This document shows positions 1 through 8,938 of a stretch of 64,000 nt of DNA, one piece after another. Position numbers and translations under genes: made by a program. The stretch comes from JBMNIZ01 sp050951405. GTDB lineage: Bacteria; Bacillota; DULZ01. Under the pieces are notes generated by a model. That model was not told the DNA's origin. It was given only the letters and a program-made list of their open reading frames with translations, and searched no databases. Where the stretch lies: contig JBMNIZ010000012.1 in assembly GCA_050951405.1 (NCBI GenBank), positions 186,001-250,000 on the forward strand. Reading direction: 5' to 3'. How positions within the stretch are numbered: position 1 is the stretch's first letter; each line of letters opens with the position of its first letter.

Positions 1-186
1 TATGAATGAGGGCAAATGCTCCCTTGAACCGGTAATATTTAACATGACCAGTTCATCGGCACCGGCTTCATCATAGGCCCGGGCCAACTCTTTTGGATCG
101 CCGGTCTCTTGCAGATTGAGAAAATTGATTCCCTTAACCACCCGTCCCCGGTCAATATCCAGGCAGGGGATAATTCTTTTTTCCAT
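1..186 (-). CDS. hisF: Imidazole glycerol phosphate synthase cyclase subunit HisF (N-terminal part, cut by window edge)
   Basis: The first 62 codons of HisF are visible; the rest lies outside the window. The protein opens with EKRIIPCLDIDRGRVVKG, the classic HisF beginning with the first catalytic aspartate in CLDID. It goes on with a (beta/alpha)8 segment, AYDEAGADELVMLNIT. HisF takes ammonia from the glutaminase subunit HisH and closes the imidazole ring to give IGP and AICAR. It starts at ATG 27 bases downstream of the hisA stop, so the two are almost certainly co-transcribed. No hisH gene is found between hisB and hisA, its usual place, so HisF may lack its partner unless hisH is elsewhere. 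Identity is confident; intactness cannot be judged. Confidence 0.93.
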   Translation of the reverse strand, partial: MEKRIIPCLDIDRGRVVKGINFLNLQETGDPKELARAYDEAGADELVMLNITGSREHLPSFI

Positions 187-212
187 CTTCCCACTCCTAT
201 TATTTTTTCTCA

Positions 213-938
213 TCAACTGGATAAAAGACTGATAGCCTCATCCAATTTCACCTTTCCCATGTACAGGGCCTTCCCCACAATAACTCCTTCTACTCCATAT
301 TCCGCCAATTCTTTTAATGACAGCAAATCTTCCAGCCCGGCCACACCACCGGAGGCAATAACCTTCAGGCCTGTTTTTTGCGCGATCAGGCGCGTACTTT
401 CTTTATTCGGTCCCCGCATGGTTCCGTCTCGCCGAGTATCGGTAAAGATGATTCTCTTCACTCCCAAAGATTTCATCTCCAGCCCCAACTCGACGAAAGT
501 CTTTCCTACGGTAGCCTCCCAGCCCTCAACGGCCACAAATCCATCTTTGCTGTCAATGCCCACTGCTATTCGCTCCCCATAGAGGGCACAAGCTTTCTGC
601 ACCAGTTCAGGATCGGCAATAGCCGCCGTCCCCAAAATAACCCGTTCTACTCCCAGGTCCAGGATCTGGCGGATATTGGCCAGAGTCCGTATTCCTCCTC
701 CCAATTGCACGGGAATCCGCAACTGTTTTACTATTTCGCTCACTACCTCCAGGTTTTGCGGCGCACCGACAAAGGCCCCATCCAAATCCACCAGATGCAA
801 AAGCTGAGCACCCAGTTCCTCCCATCTTTGCGCAGTGGCCACCGGGTCATCGGAAAAGACAGTAGTTTCTTCCAGTCTGCCCTGGATTAAACGTACGCAC
901 TGACCTTCCCGCAGATCGATAGCCGGTATGACTAACAC
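213..938 (-). CDS. hisA: Phosphoribosylformimino-5-aminoimidazole carboxamide ribotide isomerase HisA
   Basis: HisA performs the Amadori isomerisation of ProFAR to PRFAR, the fourth step of histidine synthesis. The 241-residue reading from the GTG start has the family length and is uninterrupted. It shows VIPAIDLREGQCVRL (catalytic Asp in AIDL), the phosphate-binding segment VQLGGGIRTL, the second catalytic Asp in FTDTRRDGTM and the C-terminal VIASGGVAG. The GTG start at 938 is preferred over an upstream in-frame ATG at 1016 because a GGAGGGGA ribosome site stands just before it and the 26-residue extension has no HisA character. It lies between the broken hisB and hisF. It is the only complete gene of the operon's distal half, which argues that the whole operon did not decay uniformly. 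Confidence 0.93.
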   Translation of the reverse strand: MLVIPAIDLREGQCVRLIQGRLEETTVFSDDPVATAQRWEELGAQLLHLVDLDGAFVGAPQNLEVVSEIVKQLRIPVQLGGGIRTLANIRQILDLGVERVILGTAAIADPELVQKACALYGERIAVGIDSKDGFVAVEGWEATVGKTFVELGLEMKSLGVKRIIFTDTRRDGTMRGPNKESTRLIAQKTGLKVIASGGVAGLEDLLSLKELAEYGVEGVIVGKALYMGKVKLDEAISLLSS

Positions 939-1012
939 TTGCAATCTCCCCTCCTCATCCTTCTGTTGCTGGCTGCCGCTTCTTCCAGGCACAGGTAATC
1001 CATCCCGGGTTT

Positions 1013-1606
1013 TCACAGAATGCCTTTGGTAGACGGAATTCCATTTTCCCGGGGATCAAACGCAACCGCCTCTTTCAAAGCCCTTCCTGTGGCCTTGAAG
1101 ACAGCTTCCAAAATATGGTGAGTATTCCTGCCCGCTTCCTGTTTTAAATGTAGGGTTACCCCTCCGTGTAGAGTGAAAGCCCGCCAAAACTCTTCCACCA
1201 GTTCCGTTTCCAAGTCACCCACCCGGGGACTGCCAAGGTGCAGCTGGATACTGCAAGTAGGGGCGGTTGCTCACATCCACCACCGCCAGCACCAAAGCCT
1301 CATCCATGGGCACCCAGGCTGCTCCCATAGCGTTTTATTCCTTTTCTTATCCTCCAAAGCCCGGGCCGAGGGCCTGCCCCAGGCAGATCCCCACATCTTC
1401 CACCGTATGGTGGCCGTCAACTTCCAGGTCTCCCTCCGTACTTCCAACAACAGATCGAACCCCCCGTGCCTCGCCCAGAGCCGGAGCATGTGGTCAAAAA
1501 ACCCGATCCCGCTGGAACCGCGAAAATGGCCGTCCCCGTCCAGCACCAACGCCAGCCTGATCTTCGTCTCCAGGGTCTCTCTTTCAATCCTGCCTGTTCT
1601 GGGCAC
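1013..1606 (-). pseudogene. hisB: Imidazoleglycerol-phosphate dehydratase HisB, broken by frameshifts
   Basis: Pieces of HisB are spread over different frames. From a GTG at 1606, behind a GGAGGTGGG site, the start reads RTGRIERETLETKIRL and continues to GIGFFDHMLRLWARHGGFDL. Near 1435 the frame changes; the metal-binding motif DGHHTVEDVGICLG follows in the next frame around 1400. Near 1350 it changes again; VPMDEALVLAVVD appears around 1300 in yet another frame. The C-terminus, LHLKQEAGRNTHHILEAVFKA with the second His pair, is in a separate frame ending at 1013. At least three indels are needed to restore a roughly 197-residue enzyme. The monofunctional length fits Clostridia. The 5' part reads in frame from the HisD C-terminus only because of an indel; I do not regard this as a gene fusion. 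Either real decay or poor sequence. Confidence 0.85.
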
Positions 1607-1629
1607 CGTCTCCCACCTCCCGTTCCTCT

Positions 1630-2927
1630 GCGATTCTAGTCTGACACGAATGGAGTTGGCATGTCCTTCCAGCCCTTCCACCGCAGCTATTTTCACCACT
1701 GCCTGGGCGGCCTCGGGCCAGCCCCTTTGGCGTATAGCTGATAAGGCTGGATTTCTTCAGGTACATCTCCACATTTAAGGGAGAAAAATAACGGGCCGTA
1801 CCGCCGGTAGGCAGAACATGATTGGGGCCCGCATAATAGTCTCCCAGCGCTTCCGGCGAATGATGCCCCAGAAAAATGGCGCCGGCATTTTTTACCCTGC
1901 CCAGCCATAAGAAAGGGGTCCGCCAGGCACAACTCCAAATGCTCCGGGGCAAAATCGTTGGCCACGTTCCATGGCCTCCTCCAGATCACGGGTGATGAAT
2001 CACTCCTCCGGCCTGTGCCAGAGCTTGCCGGGCAATTTCCCGCCGGGGAAGCAATTCCAGCTGCTTCCCTACCTCACTGACTACCCTTCCCGCCAGGGCC
2101 TGATCCGGCGTGACCAGAACAGCAGCCGCCAGGGGATCATGTTCCGCCTGGGCAAGAAGGTCCGCCGCCAGAAAGACAGGATCCGCGGAACTCATCAGCT
2201 ACGATGAGTATCTCGCTGGGCCCCGCCAGCATGTCAATGTCCACCTGACCATAAACCAGTTTCTTTGCAGCCGTAACATAAATGTTCCCCGGGCCGACAA
2301 TTTTATCCACCGGGCGGATGCTCTCAGTGCCATATGCCAGAGCGGCAATAGCCTGGGCTCCTCCCACTTTGAAAATTGACTGCACGCCGGCCTCGGAAGC
2401 AGCCACCAGAGTATACGGATTTAAACGGCCTTCCCGGTCCGGGGGGGACACCATCACCAGCTCTTCCACACCGGCCACCCTTCCCGGCACTGCGGTCATC
2501 AACACGGAGGAAGGATAAGCGAAGCCCTCCCCCCGGGAATATACAGGCCCACTCTTTTTAAGGGCCGGTAAAGCTGACCCAGCTACATTGCCCTCGTCAT
2601 CCAGATCCCACCAGGACTTGGGCAGCTGTTTTAGGTGGAACTCCTTGATATTGATTCATGGATTTGCCTGAGAGCCGCCAGGAACTCCGGCTCTACCAGC
2701 TGGTAGGCTTCTTCGATTTCAGCTTCTTCTCTACCTGCAAGTCCCCGACACCGATTTCCAGCACCGTCGTAACGCCGGGTGAACTCCACCAGGGCCCGGT
2801 CGCCCTTTTTCCCGCACCTGATGAATAATGGGCGCCACCTCGCTCGGTAACCTTCTCCAGACCGGATACCGGCCCGCCGCAGAAAGCCATCCAGAGCGGA
2901 GTCGCCGGCCCCCATAATCCTCAGCAT
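1630..2927 (-). pseudogene. hisD: Histidinol dehydrogenase HisD, broken by many frameshifts
   Basis: HisD oxidises histidinol to histidine in two NAD-dependent steps. Its whole length can be followed, but only by jumping between frames. N-terminus MLRIMGAGDSALDGFL (about 2927), APIIHQVREKGDRALVEFTRRY with shifts near 2870 and 2800, GVGDLQV near 2745, AYQLVEPEFLAALRQIHESI, a shift near 2645, RPLKRVGLYIPGG near 2550, then a long clean stretch AYPSSVLMTAVPG to IDMLAGPSEILIVADE (2520-2190). Then come further shifts near 2190, 1985, 1970, 1920 and 1740, and the C-terminus AAVEGLEGHANSIRVRLE. I count about ten indels in 1.3 kb, both in and outside homopolymers. hisG and hisZ beside it are intact, so histidine synthesis through this locus would be blocked if the sequence is right. 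Confidence 0.88.
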
Positions 2928-2943
2928 CCCCATCCCCCATTCT

Positions 2944-3603
2944 TCACGGCACTTTCTCAGTCTGATCAACTACCGGCCCAAGCCTTTCGTACTCCATCCG
3001 ATAGCTAACCCGATTGGCAATCAACCGGGCCGTAGATTGAAAAATATCTTTCACCGCCACCAGCCGGTTTTCCTTTAAAGTCCGGCCGGTGGAGACGATA
3101 TCCACGATCATTTCTGCCAAGCCAACTTGCGGAGCCAGCTCGATGTTGCCATGGAGTTTAATGATCTCCATCTGCATTCCCTGGGAGGCAAAAAAGTTCT
3201 GGGCCACCCGGGGAAACTTGGTGGCAACTCTTTTGCGGTTCAGAGTGCGCAAATCCGGCACTCCATCCACACTGATCAGCGCCGCCGTCTCCTCAGGCAG
3301 CGCTACTACAAACTTGCACTTGCCAAATTGCAAATCCACCAGTTCAAAAACATCCGCCCCGGCCTCAACAATAGTGTCTTTTCCCACGATCCCCAAATCC
3401 GCTGCCCCGTATTCCACATAGACGGGAATATCTGTGGGCCTGCAAATGAGATAGCGGTAGCATTCCTGGGGAAAGTCGAAAAGCAGCTGCCGGGAATCGG
3501 TTTCCACCCCATGCACAGGCAGACCGGCGGCCGCCAGTACGGACACCGCTTCCTCTCCCAGTTTTCCTTTGGGTAAAGCTATGGTAATGATGCCACTACT
3601 CAT
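2944..3603 (-). CDS. hisG: ATP phosphoribosyltransferase catalytic subunit HisG (short form)
   Basis: HisG joins ATP and PRPP in the first, committed step of histidine synthesis. The 219-residue product is the short form, which lacks the C-terminal regulatory domain and depends on HisZ. Visible signatures are TIALPKGKLGEEAV at the start, the YGAADLGIVGKDT loop, and the PRPP-binding region VDIVSTGRTLKENRL. The ATG at 3603 is chosen because it overlaps the hisZ stop by eight bases behind GAGGTTGAGGGG. This translational coupling fits an obligate HisG-HisZ octamer. The reading frame is clean, in contrast with the following hisD. Confidence 0.95.
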   Translation of the reverse strand: MSSGIITIALPKGKLGEEAVSVLAAAGLPVHGVETDSRQLLFDFPQECYRYLICRPTDIPVYVEYGAADLGIVGKDTIVEAGADVFELVDLQFGKCKFVVALPEETAALISVDGVPDLRTLNRKRVATKFPRVAQNFFASQGMQMEIIKLHGNIELAPQVGLAEMIVDIVSTGRTLKENRLVAVKDIFQSTARLIANRVSYRMEYERLGPVVDQTEKVP

Positions 3604-4783
3604 TCCCCTCAACCTCTCCCAAATCAATCACCCGGCGAATCCCTCTTTTTCGGGCCAGTTCCTCCACTTCCTTTTTTGATCTCAATAAAACGTCAATCTC
3701 CACGATCATTCCCTTTTCCCGCAGACGTGCCGCTTCCAAAAAGAGCGCGGGAACATTCTTGCCGGTCAAAATACAGTCGGGAACGGCTGGCGGTTTCCCT
3801 TTCCCCACGGCGGCTAAGGCTCTTTCCACTCCCAGGGCAAATCCCGTAGCTGGTACTGGCCAGCCAAACTTCCCCAAAAGACCGTCATAGCGTCCCCCGC
3901 CACAAACGGGGTGGCCCAAACCCAGGGCATATCCCTCAAAAACGATACCGGTATAATATTCAAAGTCCCGTAAAATGCTCATGTCAAAAAACACATGGCC
4001 GGCCAGGCCAGCCGCCTCTAGAGAATCATATACTTCTTCCAGGTTATCCACCGCCTCCCGCAAAAAGGGAGACTTAATCAAGGATCTGACTTTGGCCAGA
4101 ATCTCTCCGCCGCCCCGTTGACTGAAAGTATTGGTAATCAAACGACGTCCTGAAGCCCCCAAGCCCACTTTCTCCAGTTTTTCTTCCAGGGCCACATAGT
4201 CTTTCGCTAAGAGAAGGTTTTTTACTTGCCCCAACTCTCTTTTGGGAATACCGGCTTCCTGTAAAAGGCCGTGCATCAGAGAGACTTGCCCGATACCCAC
4301 TTGAAAATCCGTCAAGCCACAAGCCTTCAGCGCCTCCACTCCCAAAATGATCACTTCCGCATCGGCTGCAGTACCGGCCGCACCTATCAATTCAACACCG
4401 GCCTGCCGAAATTCTCTCTGCTTTCCGGTTTGCACATCCTCATATCTGAAAACGTTGCCAATATAATAGAGCCGCTGGGGTAAAGAGGCCCCCTGCAAGT
4501 GGGTGGCCGCCATCCTGGCAATCGGGGTGGTTAAATCCGGCCGTAAAGCCAAAATTCTGCCGCTGCGGTCAATGATTTTAAAAAGCTGAGCTTCGGTGCT
4601 CTCATCTTTAAGGATCTCGTAATACTCCAGACTAGGGGGGATAATTTCCCGGTAAGACCAGGATTCAAAAAGAGCAGACAGCCTGTTTTCCAGACGCCGC
4701 CTGGACCAGGCTTCTTCCGGTAAAACATCCTTGACTCCCAGTGGAATCTGCCAAGTGGGAACAGAATTAACCACCTTCAGCAC
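3596..4783 (-). CDS. hisZ: ATP phosphoribosyltransferase regulatory subunit HisZ
   Basis: HisZ is a catalytically inactive histidyl-tRNA synthetase paralogue that binds short HisG and gives it histidine feedback control. The 395-residue protein has the class II synthetase core: PLGVKDVLPEEA near the start, motif 2 LRPDLTTPIARMAATHL with RLYYIGNVFRYE, and a C-terminal GGGRYDGLLGKFGWPVPATG segment. There is no anticodon-binding domain of full synthetase length. It is the first gene of the operon, with a strong promoter about 40 bases upstream, and it overlaps hisG. The sequence immediately upstream of its promoter is the displaced 3' end of yerC. Confidence 0.94.
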   Translation of the reverse strand: MLKVVNSVPTWQIPLGVKDVLPEEAWSRRRLENRLSALFESWSYREIIPPSLEYYEILKDESTEAQLFKIIDRSGRILALRPDLTTPIARMAATHLQGASLPQRLYYIGNVFRYEDVQTGKQREFRQAGVELIGAAGTAADAEVIILGVEALKACGLTDFQVGIGQVSLMHGLLQEAGIPKRELGQVKNLLLAKDYVALEEKLEKVGLGASGRRLITNTFSQRGGGEILAKVRSLIKSPFLREAVDNLEEVYDSLEAAGLAGHVFFDMSILRDFEYYTGIVFEGYALGLGHPVCGGGRYDGLLGKFGWPVPATGFALGVERALAAVGKGKPPAVPDCILTGKNVPALFLEAARLREKGMIVEIDVLLRSKKEVEELARKRGIRRVIDLGEVEGNE

Positions 4784-4814
4784 CTCTACTTTAATAGGTT
4801 AAAATATTAACGCA

Positions 4815-4844
4815 ATGTTACCATGGTTTAAAGAGTGCTGTCAA
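4815..4844 (-). promoter_or_regulatory. Sigma-A-type promoter of the his operon
   Basis: On the minus strand TTGACA (4839-4844), an 18-base spacer and TAACAT (4815-4820) stand about 40 bases before hisZ. The ancestral yerC stop codon can be reconstructed as overlapping this spacer region, so the promoter lay at the very end of yerC before the IS30 insertion. Confidence 0.75.
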
Positions 4845-4871
4845 GGCCTTTTTTCTCCCGCAAACGATTCC

Positions 4872-5746
4872 GGGGAATTGCAAGTTTAATTGCCACCCAT
4901 ATTTTGGCATCCTCTGATTATACTGCCATCTTTGCCATCTCATTGGCAGATTTATATCCATGAATTTTTCTTGGGTAATTATTCATCCAGTTCTCAATTC
5001 GCCTAATATCTTTCTGTTTAAGCTTGCTGATATCTGTGCCCTTTGGAATAAACCGACGTATTAGCTTATTAGCATTTTCATTGGACCCACGTTCCCATGC
5101 GCTGAATGGGTGAGCATAATAGATTTTAGTCCGATGAGTGCCCGGCTTTCTGATTGAACTCTCTAATTCTACACTATTAAGAAACTCGCTTCCGTTATCT
5201 ACCGTAATGGTTTTGAACACTTCTGAAAAGCGTGCTCCGTACTCTCTTTCAAGCCTATCCAGCGTTTTCTTCACTGATTTCTGTGTCTTTTCCGGCATCT
5301 TTCGGATAATCTCTTTTCTAAACTTGCGTTCTGTTAGAACTAAGAGTGCGGCTTTGCCTTTCCCTTTGCCGCTTACAACACAATCCATCTCCCAATGGCC
5401 GGCTTCTTCACGAGTATTAGCTGCCGCAGGTCTTTCTTCAATGCTTCTGCCTTTTAGATTGTTGTGGGCAACTCGTACTCTCTTATGGCGATTTTTTTTA
5501 GGTACTCGTTTTACTGGAAGGTTTTTATTTGTTATATTTGCAAATACTTCTTTGTCGATATAGTTATAGAGCGTTTTTGTGCATATACTAGTCTTAAATT
5601 TTAAGCCTTTTGCCCGGATTTCGCCAATGACTGCGTCAGGGGTATATCCCTCTTTGATAATTTTTTTTTCAATGTAATCGGCTAGTTTATGGTCATGACC
5701 GATCTTTAAGCATGCTCCCTTATTAGCAGCTCTCTCCCGGTATATT
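4872..5746 (-). mobile_element. IS30-family element, copy 1, truncated by IS256 copy A
   Basis: This is the transposase 3' two-thirds and the GGGGAATTGC end of an IS30 element. The reading frame (4918-5746) matches the intact copy at 25748-26965 from residue ERAANKGACL onward, including the catalytic DDE parts EAGHWEMD, TVDNGSEFLNS and ERGSNENANKL. The N-terminal third was separated when IS256 inserted at GGTATATT. The missing part lies inverted at 12632-12978. The 15 bases outside the GGGG end (4857-4871) are the reverse complement of the yerC 3' end at 12617-12631, the two halves of one target duplication. Confidence 0.88.
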
Positions 5747-7277
5747 GAGAGCGTAAAAAGTTTTGTGTAAATGGTAATACTATCCAATAAAAGGAGATGA
5801 CCATTTATGCAAAACAAATCATTATTGGCAAAAGAATTAGCCAAAGGCTGCCGTAGTATGGATGACATCCATGAAAAGCTAAAAGACCTTTTTAAAGAGA
5901 CCCTGCAGCAAATCTTTGAAGCAGAAATGGAGGAGCACCTTGGCTACGCAAAACATGATCCAGTCGGTAATAACAGCGGTAACAGCCGAAACGGTTACAG
6001 CAAGAAGACGGTAAAAACAAGGTTTGGACAAACTGAAATTGAAGTTCCCAGAGATCGTAACGGGGAATTTGAGCCTCAGATTGTCAAGAAATACGAGAAC
6101 ACATCTAACCAATTAGAAGACCAAATTATTGCTATGTATGCTAAAGGTTTGTCTACCAGGGATATAGAAAAACACATGCAGGATATCTATGGTATTGATG
6201 TATCCCCTACTATGGTCAGTAAGGTCACAGATAAAATACTGCCTATGATTGCTGAGTGGCAATCCCGGCCGCTGGACCGAATCTACCCAATAGTATTCCT
6301 TGATGCCATTCACTTTAAAGTGCGCCAGGACAGCCGTATTGTTAATAAGGCAGCCTACAGCGTTTTAGGTATCAACCTGGAAGGTCATAAAGAAATACTC
6401 GGTATTTGGGTAGGAGAACATGAAAGTGCAAAGTTTTGGCTCAATGTTTGCAATGAACTGAAAAATCGTGGTGTTGAGGATATCCTAATTGCTTGCAAAG
6501 ATGGTTTAGCCGGCTTTTCTGAGGCAATTAACGCTGTTTTTCCTCAAACAGAGCTCCAATTATGCGTAATCCACCAGATCCGTAACTCATTAAAGTATGT
6601 ACCTTACAAACACAAGAAGGAAATAATGGCGGATCTGAAAAAAGTTTATCAGGCTTTAACCTTGGAAGAAGCAGAGTTTGCCTTTGGGGAATTTAAAGAA
6701 AAATGGAGTAACAAATACCCAATTATAATTCGTTCCTGGGAGAATAATTGGTCAGAATTAACTACTTACTTCAAATATCCCCATGAAATACGAAAGATGA
6801 TTTACACTACCAACATCATTGAAGGTTATCACCGACAATTAAGGAAAGTCACCAAAACCAAGACAGCTTATCCAAACGATGAAGCGTTAATTAAAATAGT
6901 CTATCTGGCTACCATGGATATTTATAAAAAATGGACCATGCCATTAAAAGATTGGGGGAGTTGTATCTCACAGTTTGCCATCTATTTCAGGGATCGAATA
7001 AAACCAGGGTTAATAATATAACTTTTGGGGCTTCGCCCCAGAGTTTATCGCTTTTGTTCTCCCAAGGATATTTAAAGGATCGGTAAAGGGGCAGCAAAAA
7101 GCCACCCCTATCCTCAGGAGAACCCTAACAGGCGCTCGGGTTGCCCTCCGGCATTGCCCTATCCCCCTGATAGGTAAGAGCCATGAATATTATTCCCAAT
7201 TTATGTTAAACTAATGCTAAGCCAGTAAACAAAGCTTTAAGGAACAAATCCATTTACACAAAATAATTTACACTTCC
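5747..7277 (+). mobile_element. IS256-family element, copy A (1531 bp)
   Basis: The ends are GAGAGCGTAAA on the left and, read inward, GGAAGTGTAAA on the right, followed by a shared TTTTGTGTAAATGG. These ends are fixed by copy E, which has a perfect 8-bp target repeat. The left flank GGTATATT lies in IS30 copy 1; its partner repeat is now next to copy C. About 255 bp behind the transposase are non-coding and contain a GGGGC-TTC-GCCCC hairpin. Copy B follows after seven bases. Confidence 0.9.
5807..7021 (+). CDS. IS256-family transposase (copy A)
   Basis: An intact 404-residue mutator-type DDE transposase. It shows the first catalytic Asp in IVFLDAIHFKV, the second in ACKDGLAGFSEAI, the C-x2-H signature LQLCVIHQIRNSLKYV and the catalytic Glu in TTNIIEGYHRQLRK. 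The ATG follows AAGGAGATGACCATTT, a strong ribosome site. Four more copies in the window are almost identical at the base level, which suggests recent activity. The short ORFs on the opposite strand inside every copy are shadows. Confidence 0.96.
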   Translation: MQNKSLLAKELAKGCRSMDDIHEKLKDLFKETLQQIFEAEMEEHLGYAKHDPVGNNSGNSRNGYSKKTVKTRFGQTEIEVPRDRNGEFEPQIVKKYENTSNQLEDQIIAMYAKGLSTRDIEKHMQDIYGIDVSPTMVSKVTDKILPMIAEWQSRPLDRIYPIVFLDAIHFKVRQDSRIVNKAAYSVLGINLEGHKEILGIWVGEHESAKFWLNVCNELKNRGVEDILIACKDGLAGFSEAINAVFPQTELQLCVIHQIRNSLKYVPYKHKKEIMADLKKVYQALTLEEAEFAFGEFKEKWSNKYPIIIRSWENNWSELTTYFKYPHEIRKMIYTTNIIEGYHRQLRKVTKTKTAYPNDEALIKIVYLATMDIYKKWTMPLKDWGSCISQFAIYFRDRIKPGLII

Positions 7278-7344
7278 GGTTATAGAGAGCGTAAAAAGTT
7301 TTGTGTAAATGGTAATACTATCCAATAAAAGGAGATGACCATTT

Positions 7345-8559
7345 ATGCAAAACAAATCATTATTGGCAAAAGAATTAGCCAAAGGCTGCCGTAGTATGGA
7401 TGACATCCATGAAAAGCTAAAAGACCTTTTTAAAGAGACCCTGCAGCAAATCTTTGAAGCAGAAATGGAGGAGCACCTTGGCTACGCAAAACATGATCCA
7501 GTCGGTAATAACAGCGGTAACAGCCGAAACGGTTACAGCAAGAAGACGGTAAAAACAAGGTTTGGACAAACTGAAATTGAAGTTCCCAGAGATCGTAACG
7601 GGGAATTTGAGCCTCAGATTGTCAAGAAATACGAGAACACATCTAACCAATTAGAAGACCAAATTATTGCTATGTATGCTAAAGGTTTGTCTACCAGGGA
7701 TATAGAAAAACACATGCAGGATATCTATGGTATTGATGTATCCCCTACTATGGTCAGTAAGGTCACAGATAAAATACTGCCTATGATTGCTGAGTGGCAA
7801 TCCCGGCCGCTGGACCGAATCTACCCAATAGTATTCCTTGATGCCATTCACTTTAAAGTGCGCCAGGACAGCCGTATTGTTAATAAGGCAGCCTACAGCG
7901 TTTTAGGTATCAACCTGGAAGGTCATAAAGAAATACTCGGTATTTGGGTAGGAGAACATAAAAGTGCAAAGTTTTGGCTCAATGTTTGCAATGAACTGAA
8001 AAATCGTGGTGTTGAGGATATCCTAATTGCTTGCAAAGATGGTTTAGCCGGCTTTTCTGAGGCAATTAACGCTGTTTTTCCTCAAACAGAGCTCCAATTA
8101 TGCGTAATCCACCAGATCCGTAACTCATTAAAGTATGTACCTTACAAACACAAGAAGGAAATAATGGCGGATCTGAAAAAAGTTTATCAGGCTTTAACCT
8201 TGGAAGAAGCAGAGTTTGCCTTTGGGGAATTTAAAGAAAAATGGAGTAACAAATACCCAATTATAATTCGTTCCTGGGAGAATAATTGGTCAGAATTAAC
8301 TACTTACTTCAAATATCCCCATGAAATACGAAAGATGATTTACACTACCAACATCATTGAAGGTTATCACCGACAATTAAGGAAAGTCACCAAAACCAAG
8401 ACAGCTTATCCAAACGATGAAGCGTTAATTAAAATAGTCTATCTGGCTACCATGGATATTTATAAAAAATGGACCATGCCATTAAAAGATTGGGGGAGTT
8501 GTATCTCACAGTTTGCCATCTATTTCAGGGATCGAATAAAACCAGGGTTAATAATATAA
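7345..8559 (+). CDS. IS256-family transposase (copy B)
   Basis: Intact 404-residue transposase, identical to copy A except for one visible change, Glu to Lys in GEHKSAKF (GEHESAKF in the others), outside the recognised catalytic positions. The gene itself is undamaged; the element's right terminal repeat has been separated from it by the IS21-type insertion, so copy B probably cannot move as a unit. Confidence 0.95.
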   Translation: MQNKSLLAKELAKGCRSMDDIHEKLKDLFKETLQQIFEAEMEEHLGYAKHDPVGNNSGNSRNGYSKKTVKTRFGQTEIEVPRDRNGEFEPQIVKKYENTSNQLEDQIIAMYAKGLSTRDIEKHMQDIYGIDVSPTMVSKVTDKILPMIAEWQSRPLDRIYPIVFLDAIHFKVRQDSRIVNKAAYSVLGINLEGHKEILGIWVGEHKSAKFWLNVCNELKNRGVEDILIACKDGLAGFSEAINAVFPQTELQLCVIHQIRNSLKYVPYKHKKEIMADLKKVYQALTLEEAEFAFGEFKEKWSNKYPIIIRSWENNWSELTTYFKYPHEIRKMIYTTNIIEGYHRQLRKVTKTKTAYPNDEALIKIVYLATMDIYKKWTMPLKDWGSCISQFAIYFRDRIKPGLII

Positions 8560-8938
8560 CTTTTGGGGCTTCGCCCCAGAGTTTATCGCTTTTGTTCTCC
8601 CAAGGATATTTAAAGGATCGGTAAAGGGGCAGCAAAAAGCCACCCCTATCCTCAGGAGAACCCTAACAGGCGCTCGGGTTGCCCTCCGGCATTGCCCTAT
8701 CCCCCTGATAGGTAAGAGCCATGAATATTATTCCCAATTTATGTTAAACTAATGCTAAGCCAGTAAACAAAGCTTTAAGGAACAAATGCTTATTCTCGTC
8801 AATTCAGACCAGCGTTCCTATAACATCCGGCCAAGCATTCCTGAAATATCCGGACACCGTTCCTGCGGCATCCGGCCACCATTATCGTATGATTCGGCCA
8901 ACAGCCGGCACCTTATGTCTGAAGTTTAACATAGATAA

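Noticed and set aside
1271..1699. One open frame running from the HisD C-terminus into the HisB N-terminus, suggesting a HisD-HisB fusion
   Set aside because: HisB has its own GTG with a ribosome site at 1606, and the frame is joined only because the surrounding sequence has many indels.
5138..5563. 141-residue ORF repeated opposite each IS30 transposase
   Set aside because: Shadow frame of the transposase; no start site or protein-like composition.
5879..6313. 77- and 66-residue ORFs on the opposite strand, repeated in every IS256 copy
   Set aside because: They are shadows of the transposase codons; their identity between copies reflects the copies, not selection.
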